From NCBI GenBank assembly GCA_001632425.1, contig KV425659.1:1-64000 (forward strand): a DNA stretch of 64,000 bases, in the 5' to 3' direction. The position numbers and the translations under genes were made by a program. Below the pieces are notes generated by a model that did not search any database, was not told the DNA's origin, and worked only from the letters and a program-made list of their open reading frames with translations. Each line of letters begins with the position of its first letter. The first letter of the stretch is position 1. This document shows, piece by piece, positions 10,972 to 24,171 of the stretch. This DNA comes from Neolentinus lepideus HHB14362 ss-1 (lineage: Eukaryota > Basidiomycota > Agaricomycetes > Gloeophyllales > Gloeophyllaceae).

Positions 10972-12034
10972 ATGGGTCAATATTGGATGTTGTGAGTACT
11001 ATAGAGCGTGCTCTTACCTAACTCAGGCGCTGATGGCTCCCTTTCTAGCGTCAATCTTGATGCGAGAGAATGCAGAGGCTATGGCAAGTTGGGGGAATTT
11101 ATGACTTACAGTCATGCTGGCAGCGTCAGCAGGTGGCTCTTGACGATGCTGCTCCCCCCTGTAATCGAACCCGATTTAGATGCACTCAATGACGAGATTT
11201 CACGGCGTGCCACAAGGTACAATAATACTTCCATCTGCCAGCCACAGCCTGACTCCCCGCAGGAGTCGCCTAGGCGGTGACTTAGGCCGTCTCAACATAT
11301 CAACGGAGCTTCTCCGTATGATATTCTCTGAACTCGACTGTCTCGCAGATGTAGCCTGCCTAAGCATTGCCAACAGTGCGTTGTGGGTCATTGGTTTCGC
11401 CCGCGTTTCGGAGCTCGTCCGGAAACACCCAACGCGGTGGGAAGGCCAACGTGTGATATGTATTGGCGATTATGCAGAAGACTTGCCCGAGGGCCTGCTC
11501 AAACCCGAAGAGACGCAGGAACTCGAGGAGTTTCCCACCTTCTACGATTTTGTGTGCTCGTGCTACTCTGAGCGCTACCGTGCCAGCTGGAACCTGGAGT
11601 TCTTGAGACGTTTGCCGCGGGATGAAAGAGAGGCTTTCGAGTTATTGGCGTACCCAGGACTCATAGGAGAATTTGGCTTCGAATACCGCGACAGCTACTA
11701 CCGCGAACGAAAGTGGCTTCTTTGCAATCTATCCAAGAAGGAATATGTTCGCTCCTCCAAGCTCTTAGACACCGTCGCGGATGCCATCCATCTCGGCGAT
11801 GTCCTCCTTTCCCAGGTCTGTTGGTCCACCGACGATTCCACTTCTATGCAATATGAAGGAGATCTCCACCGCGGTGCGTGGGCTGGATACCGCTTTACAG
11901 TTCGGGATGTTGAAGAATTTGAAGAGCACGAGAAGGATGGAACCTGGAAAGATGTCTCGGAAGAGGTACTAAAGACAGTGGTTGAGATCTGGCGCTCTGA
12001 GCACGGTCCGAAGTGGCCTGAGAACCAGACGTAG
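10972..12034 (+). CDS. F-box-type protein, intact copy 1 of a duplicated gene
   Basis: Three exons fit: 10972-10991 (MGQYWM), 11049-11216 and 11263-12034, in total 960 nt or 319 residues. The tiny first exon was chosen because splicing it yields FVNLDARE and GYGKLGEF, the usual N-terminus of a mushroom-specific family, and the same splice pattern works in the paralogue at 53113. Around residue 70 there is an F-box-like stretch, LNISTELLRMIFSELD followed by DVACLSIANSALWVIGF. The rest is conserved between the two copies but I do not recognise a domain. F-box proteins bind Skp1 and select ubiquitylation targets; the target is unknown. It is divergent from YTM1. The downstream non-coding region to about 12865 is also part of the duplication. 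Confidence 0.78.
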
Positions 12035-13976
12035 GGCGGGAATGGAAACAACGATGAGAATGATGATACGTATCGGAGGCTGGGCAGGAAATGACGATCA
12101 CGTCAATGCCTCAGATACTGTAGCTGTTGCTACTTGCTCAGGTACTTACGGAGAACGATGAGGTAACATCTTGTGATACGTTTATGATCATTTATTTAAT
12201 CCAGACAAATTCATTAATGCATTGGTGTTAAAGGTGTATTCGCTTGTGTCGATCCGGTTCAATAATCCCACTGCTGTTCAATGCGTCAGCACTTTAATCT
12301 TGGTAAGGAGAGTCGGAGTTACTGATAAACGACAGCAAGACATATTAGCAAATTAATGGGAGCCCTTCCTTCCCGTCAGGTGAATGCTCGATCAACGGCG
12401 CGTCCCACAAGTACTACATCCGGTGTAGGCTTGTGGAACTGAGTGACAACTGTACAGCCGTTGTCTGGGGTTCTCCAGTCAAAGAAGGGACTCAATCGGG
12501 CAACCTCGCAGACGTTTCTTGGACTCCGGAGTCCGGACTAGATAGAAACCACCGATCCATAAAATTGGTTTAGATGATCTTGGCAGAAATTAGAGATCTT
12601 GTACGCACATGTCACCAACGGTGCTCTGCGGACGCTACAGACAGATATCCAGGAGTGTCCGGTACGACGAGAGGCAAAACGCATCCTCTGTATTGACTGC
12701 CCCTCTAGAGATGAACCTAGAGGCGTCATGCGTCCAGAAGAAATTGAAGAGAACCCTAAAAAGCAGACAATATTAATATGGTGCGAAAGATCTGACATGG
12801 CTCACAACTCAACGCTGGTGTACTTGTCACTGGGTATCACAGCCGGAAGGGAGCGTCATCAATCTTTTGCATCGACCTCTGGGAAGTTGCCGTCGACGTT
12901 ATCCCGGTTGTACGTATGACTCCGCATGAGTACTATGCAACCTATCGAAGAGCGAATAGGTACTTTCTGCTCTTTTAGAGCACATGGTGGTAGACTCCCT
13001 TCACCTGGTAGATATGGCTTAGCCACGGGTTTGTTGGTACACCAGTTTACTCACGCACAACCCTTGTGAAGGGTGTCTCCATCGGCGCACATCGCCCAGG
13101 CATTGATCGAGATCCGCCGTCAGGACAGTAGCATGATCAGATGTCTCAGAAAATGATCTGCAGGGGATCACGGCTATCTGGCGCTCCTAGTACGACAAGC
13201 AGTGATCTATGCTATCTAGAAGGGCGACAAATAATCGGGTCAAATCACAGCTTTGCCGTAGCTGTCATCTACATTACGAATACTGGATTTCTTTACTTGG
13301 GTTATAGATACGTAGTGTAGGGATACTTCGTAGAATTGAACCAGAACATTATATTGGTACGTATCTGAGCGCTGAATGACCATGGTAGAACATGCCCATG
13401 TTCTGAAATACTATCAGAATTAGTACATACTGTACATAATGAGGCTATTTTGGCCATCGAGATCTGCGCGTGCTGTATTTGCCTGGGTGGGGACCAACTC
13501 CAATCCGAGATAGGCCCAAATAGTTCAGCGAAGTCGATTATTTCGTCCGAAGCTGTCCAGTAATACCAAGCTGTAGATTCGTCGGCGTCGAGAGCAGTGA
13601 TTGCTGCCTCGAAAGTATTGATGGCCCACGTGGCATTGGCTTCCGCATCCCACCAGAAGGAACGCTCTTACTTCGTGGCTTCGGTATATAAGGCAGTCGC
13701 TTGGCATGCTCGCGATGAACTCTCGGCGTTCTCCCCACCATAATTGTTTGTCGGGCGATAAAGGTCGATTGCGACTCCATCAGCTTGGCTCTTGACGTGA
13801 TATGTAGGTAAGTTCCACACGTGCTGGGTTCGGTCCGTTTACATTTACGTCCTGTGATCATTTGCACTCCAGAACCCTACACAAGCAATTCCAACACCTA
13901 AATACCTCGCTATTGTTACGCGGCCGTCAATATTTCTCTGTCTCCAATTATCCTTTCACTGCATTACTCAGAAGTT
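12035..13976. other. Intergenic; left part duplicated at 54240-54970
   Basis: From 12100 to about 12865 the sequence closely follows 54240-54970, for example AATTCATTAATGCATTGGTG, GTCACCAACGGTGCTCT and CCAGAAGAAATTGAAGAGAA in both. No shared intact frame is evident, although 12599-12919 is open on the plus strand. From about 12870 to 13976 I see no gene, only the likely promoter of the zinc-cluster gene. Confidence 0.5.
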
Positions 13977-15458
13977 ATGAAGGACAATGTCCCTGGTGAG
14001 ATGTTCTACACGAGTGATTCCTTCGAGGCCTTCACGATCTTGTTATCTACACGGTATTCACGGGATGCTGATGAGAACGCCGTCCTCGCGCTTCGTTCTG
14101 GCGGTACAGCCCAGGTACAGCAAAGTCAACGTCACGATGTGACCATTGGATATGCCCCTGCATATGGACTCTATTACGAGGACGACTCGCAGGTGATTAA
14201 CATACCCAGTCGCACCGTCACTTTACTCAACCTATAATCAAGATCTCGAATTATGAAAGGTCACTCTCATACCATGAAATGGTAGCACGGGGACAGCGGC
14301 CCATTGTGAATTTTGGATCCACGCTGCAAGATGCTTTACGGGAAGCACCACGGTTGACGGCTCGCGAGGATCGACCGCAGTCTCGAGCCGCAGGGATCTG
14401 GGATGCTCAGAACAGTCATGATCGTCTCGTAGATCACGGTGAACATGGTAGACCCTTCGACAACTCGAAAGTGATGAATGATTGCACCTGGTACCTTTCG
14501 GGCTCGGACATGGGCGCTATGTCACATTCGACGTGGTCGGCTGTCTACGGAGGCACAGATTACTATTCGTCTTCCACTGAACATACAGCGCCGACCGGAG
14601 ATGTCTCTGCCGGTGCATACACCGTCAATAACGCTGCATCCGACCAGCGTAAGGCTGGGGTGCTTGAAAGTTCTGGCCCTAGGCCTCAAGACGAGCATAT
14701 CATGTCCCTGGACAGAGCATGCAATGTAAGTATGTTTCAAATGCCCATGTCATTGACGTATCAATCATCTTCTTTCGCTACTTGCGGTGCTTATCTACAT
14801 TCACAGAATGCGTCCGGGCCGGTGCTGTCACACCATTACCCATACAACCGCCCTTCCAATGACGGTAGCCAGCATTCTTCCATTGCCAAGGTTTTGATAT
14901 CGTCTGCTGCCTCCACCAAGGAGCACCACGCGGTGTTCGCTGAGTTTCCTGATGGGCGGAGATCATCGGCGCTCGAAGAACGTGTTCATGACCAAGGAGG
15001 GTATCAGTACAGGAAGGAATCGGCTGCAGTAAACAGTCGATGCCACTTGCACCTTTCTCGGAGTCCTACAATTCCTTCCGACACCTCCGCACCTGGTCGG
15101 CAAGAAGAGCCTAGCACTTCATCGACACAGGATAGCCCTCCAGTGCCTGGCGTCATGCTCGAGCAGACCTTCACTCTCGAGCTCAACATACCGAAGAAGG
15201 ATGACAAGAAGCCGGTCATGGCTTGCTTGTTCTGTCGCGAGAGGAAGATTGCGTGCGGGCCGCCGCCGCCGGACAGTGAAGACAGGACGTGCAAGTGAGT
15301 ACCTTGAGTATAAGCGATGATTAAACTGTTTATTGTGTAGACAGTGCAAACGTCGCCGACAAGAGTGTAAGTACCCGACCGAGTCATTTCGCGGTCAGCG
15401 CCGGGGTGGGCGAAGGAGGAAGAGTACTAAAGAGGCCAACAAGGTGATATTGGGGTAG
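13977..15458 (+). CDS. Putative transcription factor with a C-terminal Zn(II)2Cys6 cluster
   Basis: Exons 13977-14192, 14243-15294 and 15341-15458 join in frame, giving 1386 nt and 461 residues. A further optional intron with GTAAGT at about 14728 and CACAG before 14807 would remove about 26 residues in frame. The body is Ser/Pro-rich and without a recognised domain. Near the C-terminus the protein reads MACLFCRERKIACG, then an acidic spacer, then CKQCKRRRQECKYP: six cysteines spaced as in a fungal zinc binuclear cluster, followed by a basic tail (RRGGRRRKSTK). The last exon supplies the second half of the cluster. Such proteins bind DNA in the nucleus; the target genes are unknown. The ATG at 13977 is the first in a frame that splices correctly, but an upstream exon cannot be excluded. 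Confidence 0.75.
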
Positions 15459-17230
15459 AATGTTTTGTCCGTTTTCGACATGCCGCCACACTTCTATGAT
15501 TCTGATTACGGCTTGTTTCTATTTCTATGAAAATTTCGAATCTAGCTGCTTCTGGGCGTTAAGTCTACGCCGATGCCTTCTTCTAAACCGCAATTCATGT
15601 ACAGAGAACACATTGCGAATGACGCCAAGGCCCACCGGCCTTCGCTGTTCGCTGAAAGCCATGACATGGAAACAGAAAAAATCAAATAGCAGCAGCTCGT
15701 TTCGATCGAGCGACCTTTGGGTAACTATATCCAGAGATATGAGCCCAACGCGCTTCCACTGCGCCATGCTGCTGACGGATTAAATAAATAAGTAAAGTTT
15801 CATCGATAACGCTGGCCGGCAATTTTGTCCGGCGCACCAGCACCCTTCTGGTCACATCAGCCACTTGCAATCGGATATGTGTGAAGTACGATTTGACCTT
15901 TCACACCTGATTAGTACTGCATTTGATAGTATGTCTTGAATTTAGTCAGGAACACCGAGGCCTCCAAATAGTCCAAGCCGACGAATTCCCAAGGTTTTCC
16001 ACTGTGCCACTCACATTATTGAGTCTGATGTATCCATTATGACAGATGTCACTAGATCTAATCTAATTCGTCTCGGCGGATACGTCTCTTGTAGAGGTCA
16101 CTACGCCCCACGGGGTATCTTGCCACCATGGCTGCCAAGCCTGTACGGATTGGATGGGATGGTACCACGTCCTGGTGCTGATGGTCGCATATCAAAGACG
16201 TAGTTATTTTCATAAATACAATGCAAAATATGTTAGAGACAAAGCGCACCCGTGAAGTGAGGTAGAGTCAACTTGACGCTGCCATCATGTCGAGGTGTAT
16301 TGGCCGCTCGCACACGCCCGACTTCTTTCCATGCAGAGACTTGCTTCTATGATATACTATTGAACGAAGCTATCATCCGATACACTTCATTTTTGGCGAA
16401 TTGAGTGAATGCTAACAACGACCTACTATACAGCCTTTGATCCGTGAAATGTGCCGACTGGAATAGAAAGTCTTACGAAGTTCCCTGCATAGCAAGCTAT
16501 CAGTGAAAACCTAATCTCGCAATCGAAGTGTAATGTATCACCGCTAAAAGAGATGGTGACATGTGGGCCATGGCCATTGGTCTTAAAACCTTGGGTCGCA
16601 ATCATCCTGCGAGGCGTATGACGGAGAGTACAGTTTGTGTGGGCTATTCAGATATGGAAAATATCAAAGATTGTATGCCGGCTTATAATAAAGGAGTCTG
16701 AATCGCGACTCATTATGTGGCTTGAGTTTTAATCATCTTCTAGAGACTATTTCATAGTATTATTTGAGGCATCTAGAAACTCTTGACTGCATAGCGGCCC
16801 AATGTGCTTGAAGGCTTCAGATTGTGAAAGCATCATTATGTTTGATTCCTATGGCTCCAAGTGCATCAGATGACGGGATGAGTAAGGAGATAGTAAGAAA
16901 TCATTGAACAACACATACTTAGGTGAGGACTCGGGAAATCTCAGATATGAAATTTCTCGTGGAAACGATTTGATGATCCAAGCAAATTTATACGACGTCA
17001 TCTATATCCAGGATATAACAATCACATTGCCTATTGAGGAGAGCGACTTCGTCTCGAAATATTTCAGATCAGCAATATTTAGATAGAATGGACGGATGTG
17101 TAATTTCCATGTACAGGCCACGGAAGATAGGCGCCACCCATCATTTGGCTGTGATTGTCAATGTGGGTCGCCTTTACATATTGATAACAAATCAGTTTGT
17201 CTCTGGTAAATTGCATCAGGAAAACGGCCA
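15459..17230. other. Intergenic, no recognised gene
   Basis: About 1.8 kb without a recognisable product on either strand. Open frames are short and mutually overlapping. I saw no clear repeat within it. Confidence 0.4.
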
Positions 17231-17232
17231 AT

Positions 17233-17407
17233 CGTCTTACAGCGGTCTTACAATACTTTTTATAGCTTTAAGAGAGTTTAAGAGCCGGACTTGGCTTAAT
17301 TGGTCTTATTCTTGTCTTAAAGTGGGTGCTAAGTACCTAAAAGACACGTAAAAGACAATAATAAGAACCATTAAGACCGGTTAAGCCAAGTCCCGGCCGT
17401 AAGACAG
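17233..17407. repeat. Long imperfect palindrome, MITE-like
   Basis: The left arm has GCCGGACTTGGCTTAA at 17284-17299 and the right arm TTAAGCCAAGTCCCGGC at 17381-17397, reverse complements with one extra base. Inside, TGGTCTTATTCTTGTCTT pairs with AAAAGACAATAATAAGAACC. Outside, GTCTTAC copies at 17234 and 17245 face GTAAGAC at 17399. The structure can fold into a long hairpin and resembles a miniature inverted-repeat transposable element. No clear target-site duplication was found. Confidence 0.6.
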
Positions 17408-18842
17408 GTTGCCATTTTCCTGATGTGCAGCACAATTTACTCAACCCGTAAACGAAGCCGATGCACTTTCGCCTGAATGTGTCCGCAAAATCACGTGATC
17501 AGCATCGATCAGCACGGGAACCGACGCGACCTGCGCCACTGCGTCTGACGGAGTCACGTTCATCCGTCTCTCAATTAGGTACAAGTGAATTGAATATATT
17601 GAAGTAATGAATAAATGGTACCGAATTAGTTGCGGCTCTCTCTGGACACAGGAAGGATAGTCAATAGTGAAGACAGTAAGGTCCAGATCGAGACCGATTT
17701 CCTACCGATTGCAGCTCCATGAGCGGAAATATGAAGATTCCGATTGATTAAACGAGTGTACTTATACACATGAATAATGCCCTTATCTTTTGGGCCATGT
17801 GGTACATTCGTGACCGTGACGGACGTGACACAGCCGCAGTCGCTCTTCCGCCTTCCTCCCATTTCTCCTCTGCGCAGCGCTTACTCCTCTTAGCAGCGCT
17901 ATTCGTCTTGAGTTATCATAGTTCTATGTTTTGAAATCCGTGGCTCCCAACATTTGCAACATTCGGACAATTGGTCTCCCACTTCCCTTACCGTGACAAC
18001 TTACATGCCGGTTGGCGATCCGACCCGGAGACTGTGATTCTTCGGTTGATTTCATACAGAGAACTTACAACTCTGTGAGTTTTACATATTTTTCCAATAC
18101 GTGCTTCTATGACAGCTCTGATTCTCGATGCTCGTGTTGTACAGCCTTCTGTGTCGTTTGAGAGATGGTCCGTGCCACGGATAAGATATAGCTTTTTCAA
18201 TGCCATCACTTGGAACGTATGATCTGACATGGGGTGTAACTAGAACGTCCAACCACCTTTTGATTAATTGACGTTGGAACGGGCCATTGACGAGGTATGA
18301 CTGCTGCTTGATAAGATCTCTTCCTGTGCTCAAGCTGTCCTCCATCGTCATATCGGAGCGGCTTTACTGGCATAACAGGTAGATCTCGTGACCAACATCG
18401 ATTATTTGGAAGCCACCTGCGGTACAACACGACTAAAATGGTGCCATCAGCGTCTTGAGCATGGTTTGAAAACACAAAACTTAATATGAGAACTAGTAGA
18501 CGAATTGATGATGCACTCGTGCTCGACGCAGAGGAAGGTCTAGACATTGCCGAATATGATGGCAGTGTTGATACATTCGAAATAGGAGATTTATACAAGA
18601 GAACGAGAAATTATTCATAACTAGAGCTGGAGAGATGGTTGAACGTGTGAAAACGCGTATGAACGAGCCCCCAGGATATGCGGTGGCACGCTTGGACCTC
18701 AGTCACTCTCTGGACACAGAGTGTGACAGGCGTTACACATCACCGAGTTGCTCTTCGACATTTCTCCCATTCCACCTTTGTGCTTATTTCGTCTTCTTTC
18801 CTCTACTTCCTGTCTCATATATTTGTGTTCTTGTTTCCCATC
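17408..18842. other. Intergenic; right part duplicated upstream of the second chromo-like gene
   Basis: From about 18378 to 18842 the sequence parallels 24320-24767: both carry GTGACCAACATCGATTA, GTACAACACGAC, GATGGCAGTGTT and the 5' leader before the ATG with CACCGAGT and TTCCACCTTTGTGCTTATT. So the promoter and upstream region were copied together with the gene. No separate gene is recognised in 17408-18378. Confidence 0.55.
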
Positions 18843-21114
18843 ATGGATTACTATTCATATGTTCAATATTCTGATGATTGGGTCCGTTCTCCAACGTCTG
18901 TGACGACGTCTGTGGCTAGCGACGACACCTATGTCGACGCCTACGGTTCTGCGGATCTTTTATACCAAATGAATTATCCAGTGAGTGTCAATTTTTATTG
19001 ATGTTATGTGCGTCTAGAAGAGCTTTGTATTGTGAAGACGGGATTACCTTCTAAAAATTATACAATTCCGAGGACAGGCCAGACACGCTTCAATACGGCC
19101 GCATATTACGGAGGAATAGGATGGAATGAGAACGTCAAATTGTCAAATTATTCAACTCTGGAGGGTGCACTGGACGAGGTGCGAGCATCTTTTCCTTACA
19201 TACAACACTATCTGGCTCAGTGATCCTTGGATCGTCTGTTAGTCTCGGATTCACACCTCGACATCTTCATCGCCATGCACCCATTCTGCAGGACCCTCGT
19301 CAAATTTATGCGACAAGGCAGGCAGCAATCCATTACAGTCTATTTCTTCCACAAGCAATCGGTTACCAGAGAACGAGCTAAGGATATCATATAATACCTT
19401 CAATGTCGGGACATTTCCCCAGGTAAGTGTTACATATCACTACATTATGGGTTTATCTCATGCCGTGCAGGAGAGTCCAGACACCAGTGATCATCCGAAG
19501 GACCAACTATTGACAGGGGAGGTCCAGATGGTAGGACGACAACGGAAGGGTGATGTACCTTCTGTATGACTTCCTTTAACATAAAACATAGTTCACTCAC
19601 GTGCGAATGATAGCCAAATATCTTTATGCTGCCCGCTCCGGAAGAGGTAGCTTATCATATCTCGTCATTTCCTCAAGCCGTACCCCATCAACCATACCAG
19701 TCGCTGCCTCATGACTTTATGTCTACTCCTTCCTCATTCGACATAAACGCAAGCTCTCTGGACGCAAGCTATGCCGTGAGCCTTGCCAATCCAATGCCCG
19801 TTCCTGCCACCACGGACTGGTCCAGAGGGGCGGTCAGTGGGTTGCATCTTCCGTTTAGTGTTGAAGCACTTGTTGAGGTACGTGCACATATTAAATGTTT
19901 TTGTCCTTTCTAAATACCGCGCATTCCGCTCTTTGAACAAACGTTGATGTGACTCAGAGTCTGGGTCTAGACTCTTCTTTGACAGAGGAGGTGATAATGA
20001 CAGGAAGGTCTCTGGGAGGTGACGCACCATCGGTAGGACCGGCCTTTTCCTCCGACTTCCATTCGCTCACAGTTATATGCTAAAGGATACCTTGGTGGAG
20101 GTCCTTGCTGCTGAACGCACAGACGTTTTACACCTTTACTCGTCATCTGCCCTCTTCATGTCAATTCAGCAAGAGGCATGTAGCTTGGCGACTCCGGAGA
20201 GGGCCTCGATGAATGGAAGCGAGGCATCCGGTTTCTGCGCCATCTATCCACCATGGCCACCCATGGTCCTCAAACATGCTCGCACAATCCATTTCTTCAA
20301 GAGACAACAGTGGGGAATGCACGAACACGGCGTCCGTTTCTCAGACATCCTAACTGGCAAGTACGATGGCAACAAGGAACTTGTGCGATCGTACGGGACA
20401 AGGAAAAAATGGTTACAGCACATCCTCGTCGCTTTCAACGTACGTTGGTATCCACATCAAATAGTTCCAATTTAGATAACTTCGGCGCTAGATTGAGGAC
20501 TGCGGGACCTTCTACACCGCTTTGCCTGTAAAAGAAGACATCGATTATATGTCACATGGACTACTCCTTAGACTAATTGGAACTGCTTTTACGAGGTTTC
20601 TTCAAACGCAACCGGTATATATGTCCTCTGAGAAATGAACTGTACTCATATGATCCTTTATTAGAGAGGCTTAATCGATCTGGAACGCACGTACCTTCAT
20701 ACCGTGCTGTACTCTGGGCATCATTATTGGTGTGATTGGGTTCTGACGAACCATCGCGACGCGGTAGCTCAACGCTCAGAAGTGACGTGGAAACACATCT
20801 ACGAATACTTCAGCACGGAGTCTGGATGGGAACCGTTCAAGGAAAAGTATGCACGATCCATGGAATTAAACCGGACACGGCGGAAAAGGGAGAAGAAGAA
20901 AACCATGGACGGGAAGGTCGAGAAGAAGACATCACGGAAGAAACTAAAAGAAGGACAAGTAAAATGTATCGTTAGCAAGAGGAAGCGCGGTTCAGGTTGG
21001 CAATGCCTTGTTCAGTGGGCCGACGGTCGTAGCGATTCCTGGGTTCCAGAAGAGACGTTACGAGGTACATCCGCCTTGACGAATTGTAAGCCGCCATGTG
21101 AAGTGGGGCTCTAA
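18843..21114 (+). CDS. Unrecognised protein with C-terminal chromo-like domain, copy A (possibly disabled)
   Basis: Exon 1 (18843-18980) reads MDYYSYVQYS; exon 2 starts near 19023 and contains AYYGGIGWNENVK and LEGALDEV. Further exons parallel copy B: ENELRISYNTFNVGTFPQ, then LPAPEEVAYHISSFPQA, IYPPWPPMVLKHARTIHFF, IEDCGTFYTALPV and GHHYWCDWVLTNHRDAV. The tail has a Lys/Arg-rich stretch (RRKREKKK) and then IVSKRKRGSGWQCLVQWADG and DSWVPEETL, which has the spacing of a chromodomain and its conserved core Trp. The stop is at 21112-21114. If exon 2 is spliced as in copy B, the following tiny exon begins with TGA (19221-19223), because the acceptor TAG of copy B is TGG here. So A is either a recent pseudogene or uses another splice. 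Role unknown; a chromatin-binding role is only inference from the domain. Confidence 0.5.
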
Positions 21115-23676
21115 TTATGCTTGAGTAGTGCTGATGTATCTAATGTGTTGTAAATTATTCTATAATGTATTGCCTATCTCAGCGTCATACTCGGACCATA
21201 CCTGTGCTGGAGAGCCTGGGCTAGTAGCAGACCCCTGTGTGACATTGAAGGCAAGATAATCACGGAGTAGCGAACAGCCTGAGCAATGTCTTCGGGAGTG
21301 CGTCGGATAACCTAGCCGCATGCGCTGCAAATACCTATATATCAAGGGTAAACACAAGGATCCCGTTAATCTCTCGTATCCGGTATCTAAACGAAACAAA
21401 ACAACGCCTATGTGCCTATGGAAGATAAGAAGGTCCTTACCAGTAGCTGAACCGTCCGTCAGAAATAGTAGGATCACCTCAGCAGGACTTGGGGTAAACC
21501 CGAACGGAAGATATGTCACTTGTCTTCATTTTAAATTTCCGAGATATCATTCATTGAAGAGCGCAAGGCGCGTGCGAGGTTTTGGTGGAGGGAATACCGA
21601 TCATGATATCACGAACGAGACCATCAAAGTAGCGAAGCAAATAGCCGCAATGCGTTGTCTACGGTGAATAAACCTTATCAACGCGTCTTGGCCGTAGTCT
21701 AGGTAGTCCGGGGGCCGAAAGCTCAGGCCGAGGGGGTAGAAGAGTCTTGTACTAATACAGGCGTTAGAAATATCCATCGCTCCAGAACACGTACAGAGAC
21801 GGACGCGCTCTACCGACGACTGACCTTGACACTCGCAATCGAAGAACGAACAGAGCGCTCGCGGCTAACAGCGAGACGGCCAAAGTGTACCATCACTGTA
21901 AGACCCTTGAAGTTCTTACGTCAAAGGTAAAAGGGTGTGCGACGACAGCATACTATGTGATTCGTCCGATGACGGAGGATTGGGTCTGCGAGGAGGACTC
22001 ACCATGCGAACTGAACTGTAGAACCACGCAAAGATAAGTGTACGATTATCGATGGTCTTTCGCAATACCTATCCAGACACGCAAACGGACAAGCCGATGG
22101 ACACAGAACTCGGAGAGAAAGGCGTCAGACCCTAAGATGTCTGACCGTGGTTTACATCGTAGCCATCCTGGTCGATGGCGCTAAGTGGGAATGGGGCTGA
22201 GGTAAGATGCATGGAGAAATCTGGATGACATCGAAGCGTCGTACTGCGATCCAGCATTAATCGTCGGCGCTTCACCTATCTCAGGAATAGCAATTACAGT
22301 TAGAATAGTGGAAGACGATCTTATTCTGACCTGGTTGAGTACAGTCGCTGTATGCGCGACGAGACGCCCGCATCAAGAGCATGCCCCTGAAACCCTACCA
22401 TACTCGCGCACACAGTACCTGGATGGAGTATATCACGAATAGTAGAGGAAGAGGCGATACCCACCAGTAGTTGACTCAGCTTGGGAGCACGAGACAGGTC
22501 AGGGCGGCGCAGCACCAAATGGAGGATATGTAACTTTTCTTTGGTCTCGCCTGCCAACATATCATTCATTGGGTGCAGCAGGACGACTAGCGTGGGGATG
22601 GACATAGACGAAGGAAGACGAAGCTCACAGCGTGGAGTTGTGTCCGAAGAACCTTCTACTTCACAACGGAAGATCCGACAGCCCGATTAGAATGATAGTT
22701 ATTGAACAAGATCGATGGAAGTTCGAGAGCAAAGGACGAACTGACAGGATGAGAATGGAATCGACATAGCGGCACGAAGCAAACGGCAGCATTCAACAAC
22801 TCAAGGTGCTGACGATGACACGAGAACGAACTGTTTCGAACCTCTCCAAGCCAACTACGAGCACCATGCACCCCTATGAACAATCCTCCCTCTCATCCGC
22901 AATAAGAATCGACAAATCTTGCGCAGAAAGCCTAGTGACTGGAGCAGAAGGGAGCCTTATCAGAATGAGATAGAAAACACAGCGCAGCGCAGCAGACCTA
23001 GAGAGGACTACACGAATGTGCAGGGTGTTTCTCCTCAGAAAGCAGCCTCTCAGCGCAGAAGCTAAGCAGTTGCCTAGTCGATGCAATTGCAGAGGTCGCG
23101 AGACATGTCGACGGGGGCGGTAGAAGAAAATCTTTGCAGCGCAGGCAGGGTTAAGGGCTTTGATGTGCGGCCGGAATCGGCCGCCGAGGGCAGCGACTGG
23201 CCAGCACTGTGGCGCGTTACGGCGTACAGTCTGAAAGAAATTTCCAATATCAGTGGTGTAAGAAAAAATATAGAACTTGCACGCTAACCTCCGAAGTTGC
23301 GTCAATTCCACGATTCTCGTGGATCCCACTGGCAAACATCAGTATTCAGGAAGGCACAGTGCACATAGCGAGTGCTTCCATCGCCAGACGTACGTTCAAA
23401 GAGGAAAGAAACGTATCTGATGCTTGAGATGCAATGATACCAGAGCATGATACAAGTGAGGACTGGTGTGTTTCTGCATGACGAGTGGCACACCGGCATT
23501 CGCAGATTTGGTCCCGAGTATGAAGACCGAGGGTCGTCTTCCACTAGGTGACTTCCTTGGCCAACTCTAAATAACAGTGCGGCACAAGAAAAGGTATTCA
23601 TGGATGCGCGCCAGGTGATATGGGCTGCAGGAAATCTTTGAGTTAGTTCTTGACCACTGCGAAACGGTAGAACTAT
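21115..23676. other. Spacer between the two chromo-like genes, no recognised gene
   Basis: Minus-strand open frames at 21160-21519 (119 codons) and 22321-22605 (94 codons) and a 153-codon frame at 22874-23335 have no recognised product and no intron pattern that I could join. I see nothing else supportable here. Confidence 0.4.
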
Positions 23677-24171
23677 ACGGCTCGCACCTGGTAAGCATAG
23701 GATATGGAGCGCGCAATGTGTACTGGTTTACAAAAGGTGCGTCAACTCTTAATTTAAATCTTTGAGTTGTTTGGTGGACATATCATCGAGTTAAAAGTCA
23801 TTGCAATGCAGCGCAATCTCCTGTGGGTGGCATGTGCGTATACGGCTCGCACCTGGTTGAGCATAGGATATGCAGAGGGCAATGTGTACTGGTGTACAGA
23901 ATGTGGGTCAGCTCTTAGTACGATTTTTTAAGCTGTATGGTTGACATACCCTCGAGTTAACCGTCTTGCAATGCAGCGCAATCTCCTGTGGGTGGCATGT
24001 GCGTATACGGCTCGCACCTGGTTGAGCATAGGATATGGAGCGCGCAATTTGTACTGGTTTACAGAATGTGGGTCAGCTCTTAATCTGAATATTTAAATTT
24101 TATGGTGGTCATACCCTCGAGTTAACCGTCATTACAATGCAGCGCAATCTCCTGTGGGTGGCATTTCCGTA
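23677..24171 (+). repeat. Tandem repeat, three units of 165 bp
   Basis: Units start at 23677, 23842 and 24007, each with ACGGCTCGCACCTGGT, CATAGGATATG and, near the end, TGCAGCGCAATCTCCTGTGG followed by GTGGCAT. The units are about equally diverged. Nothing coding is shared. The array ends where the sequence homologous to the promoter region of copy A begins, so it may mark the edge of the duplicated segment. Confidence 0.85.

Noticed and set aside
22874..23335. 153-codon minus-strand frame in the spacer
   Set aside because: No product recognised; the plus strand is open in places too; no paralogous copy.
23677..24171. CRISPR-like array
   Set aside because: The organism is a eukaryote; the units are 165 bp, directly adjacent and diverged along their length with no spacers.
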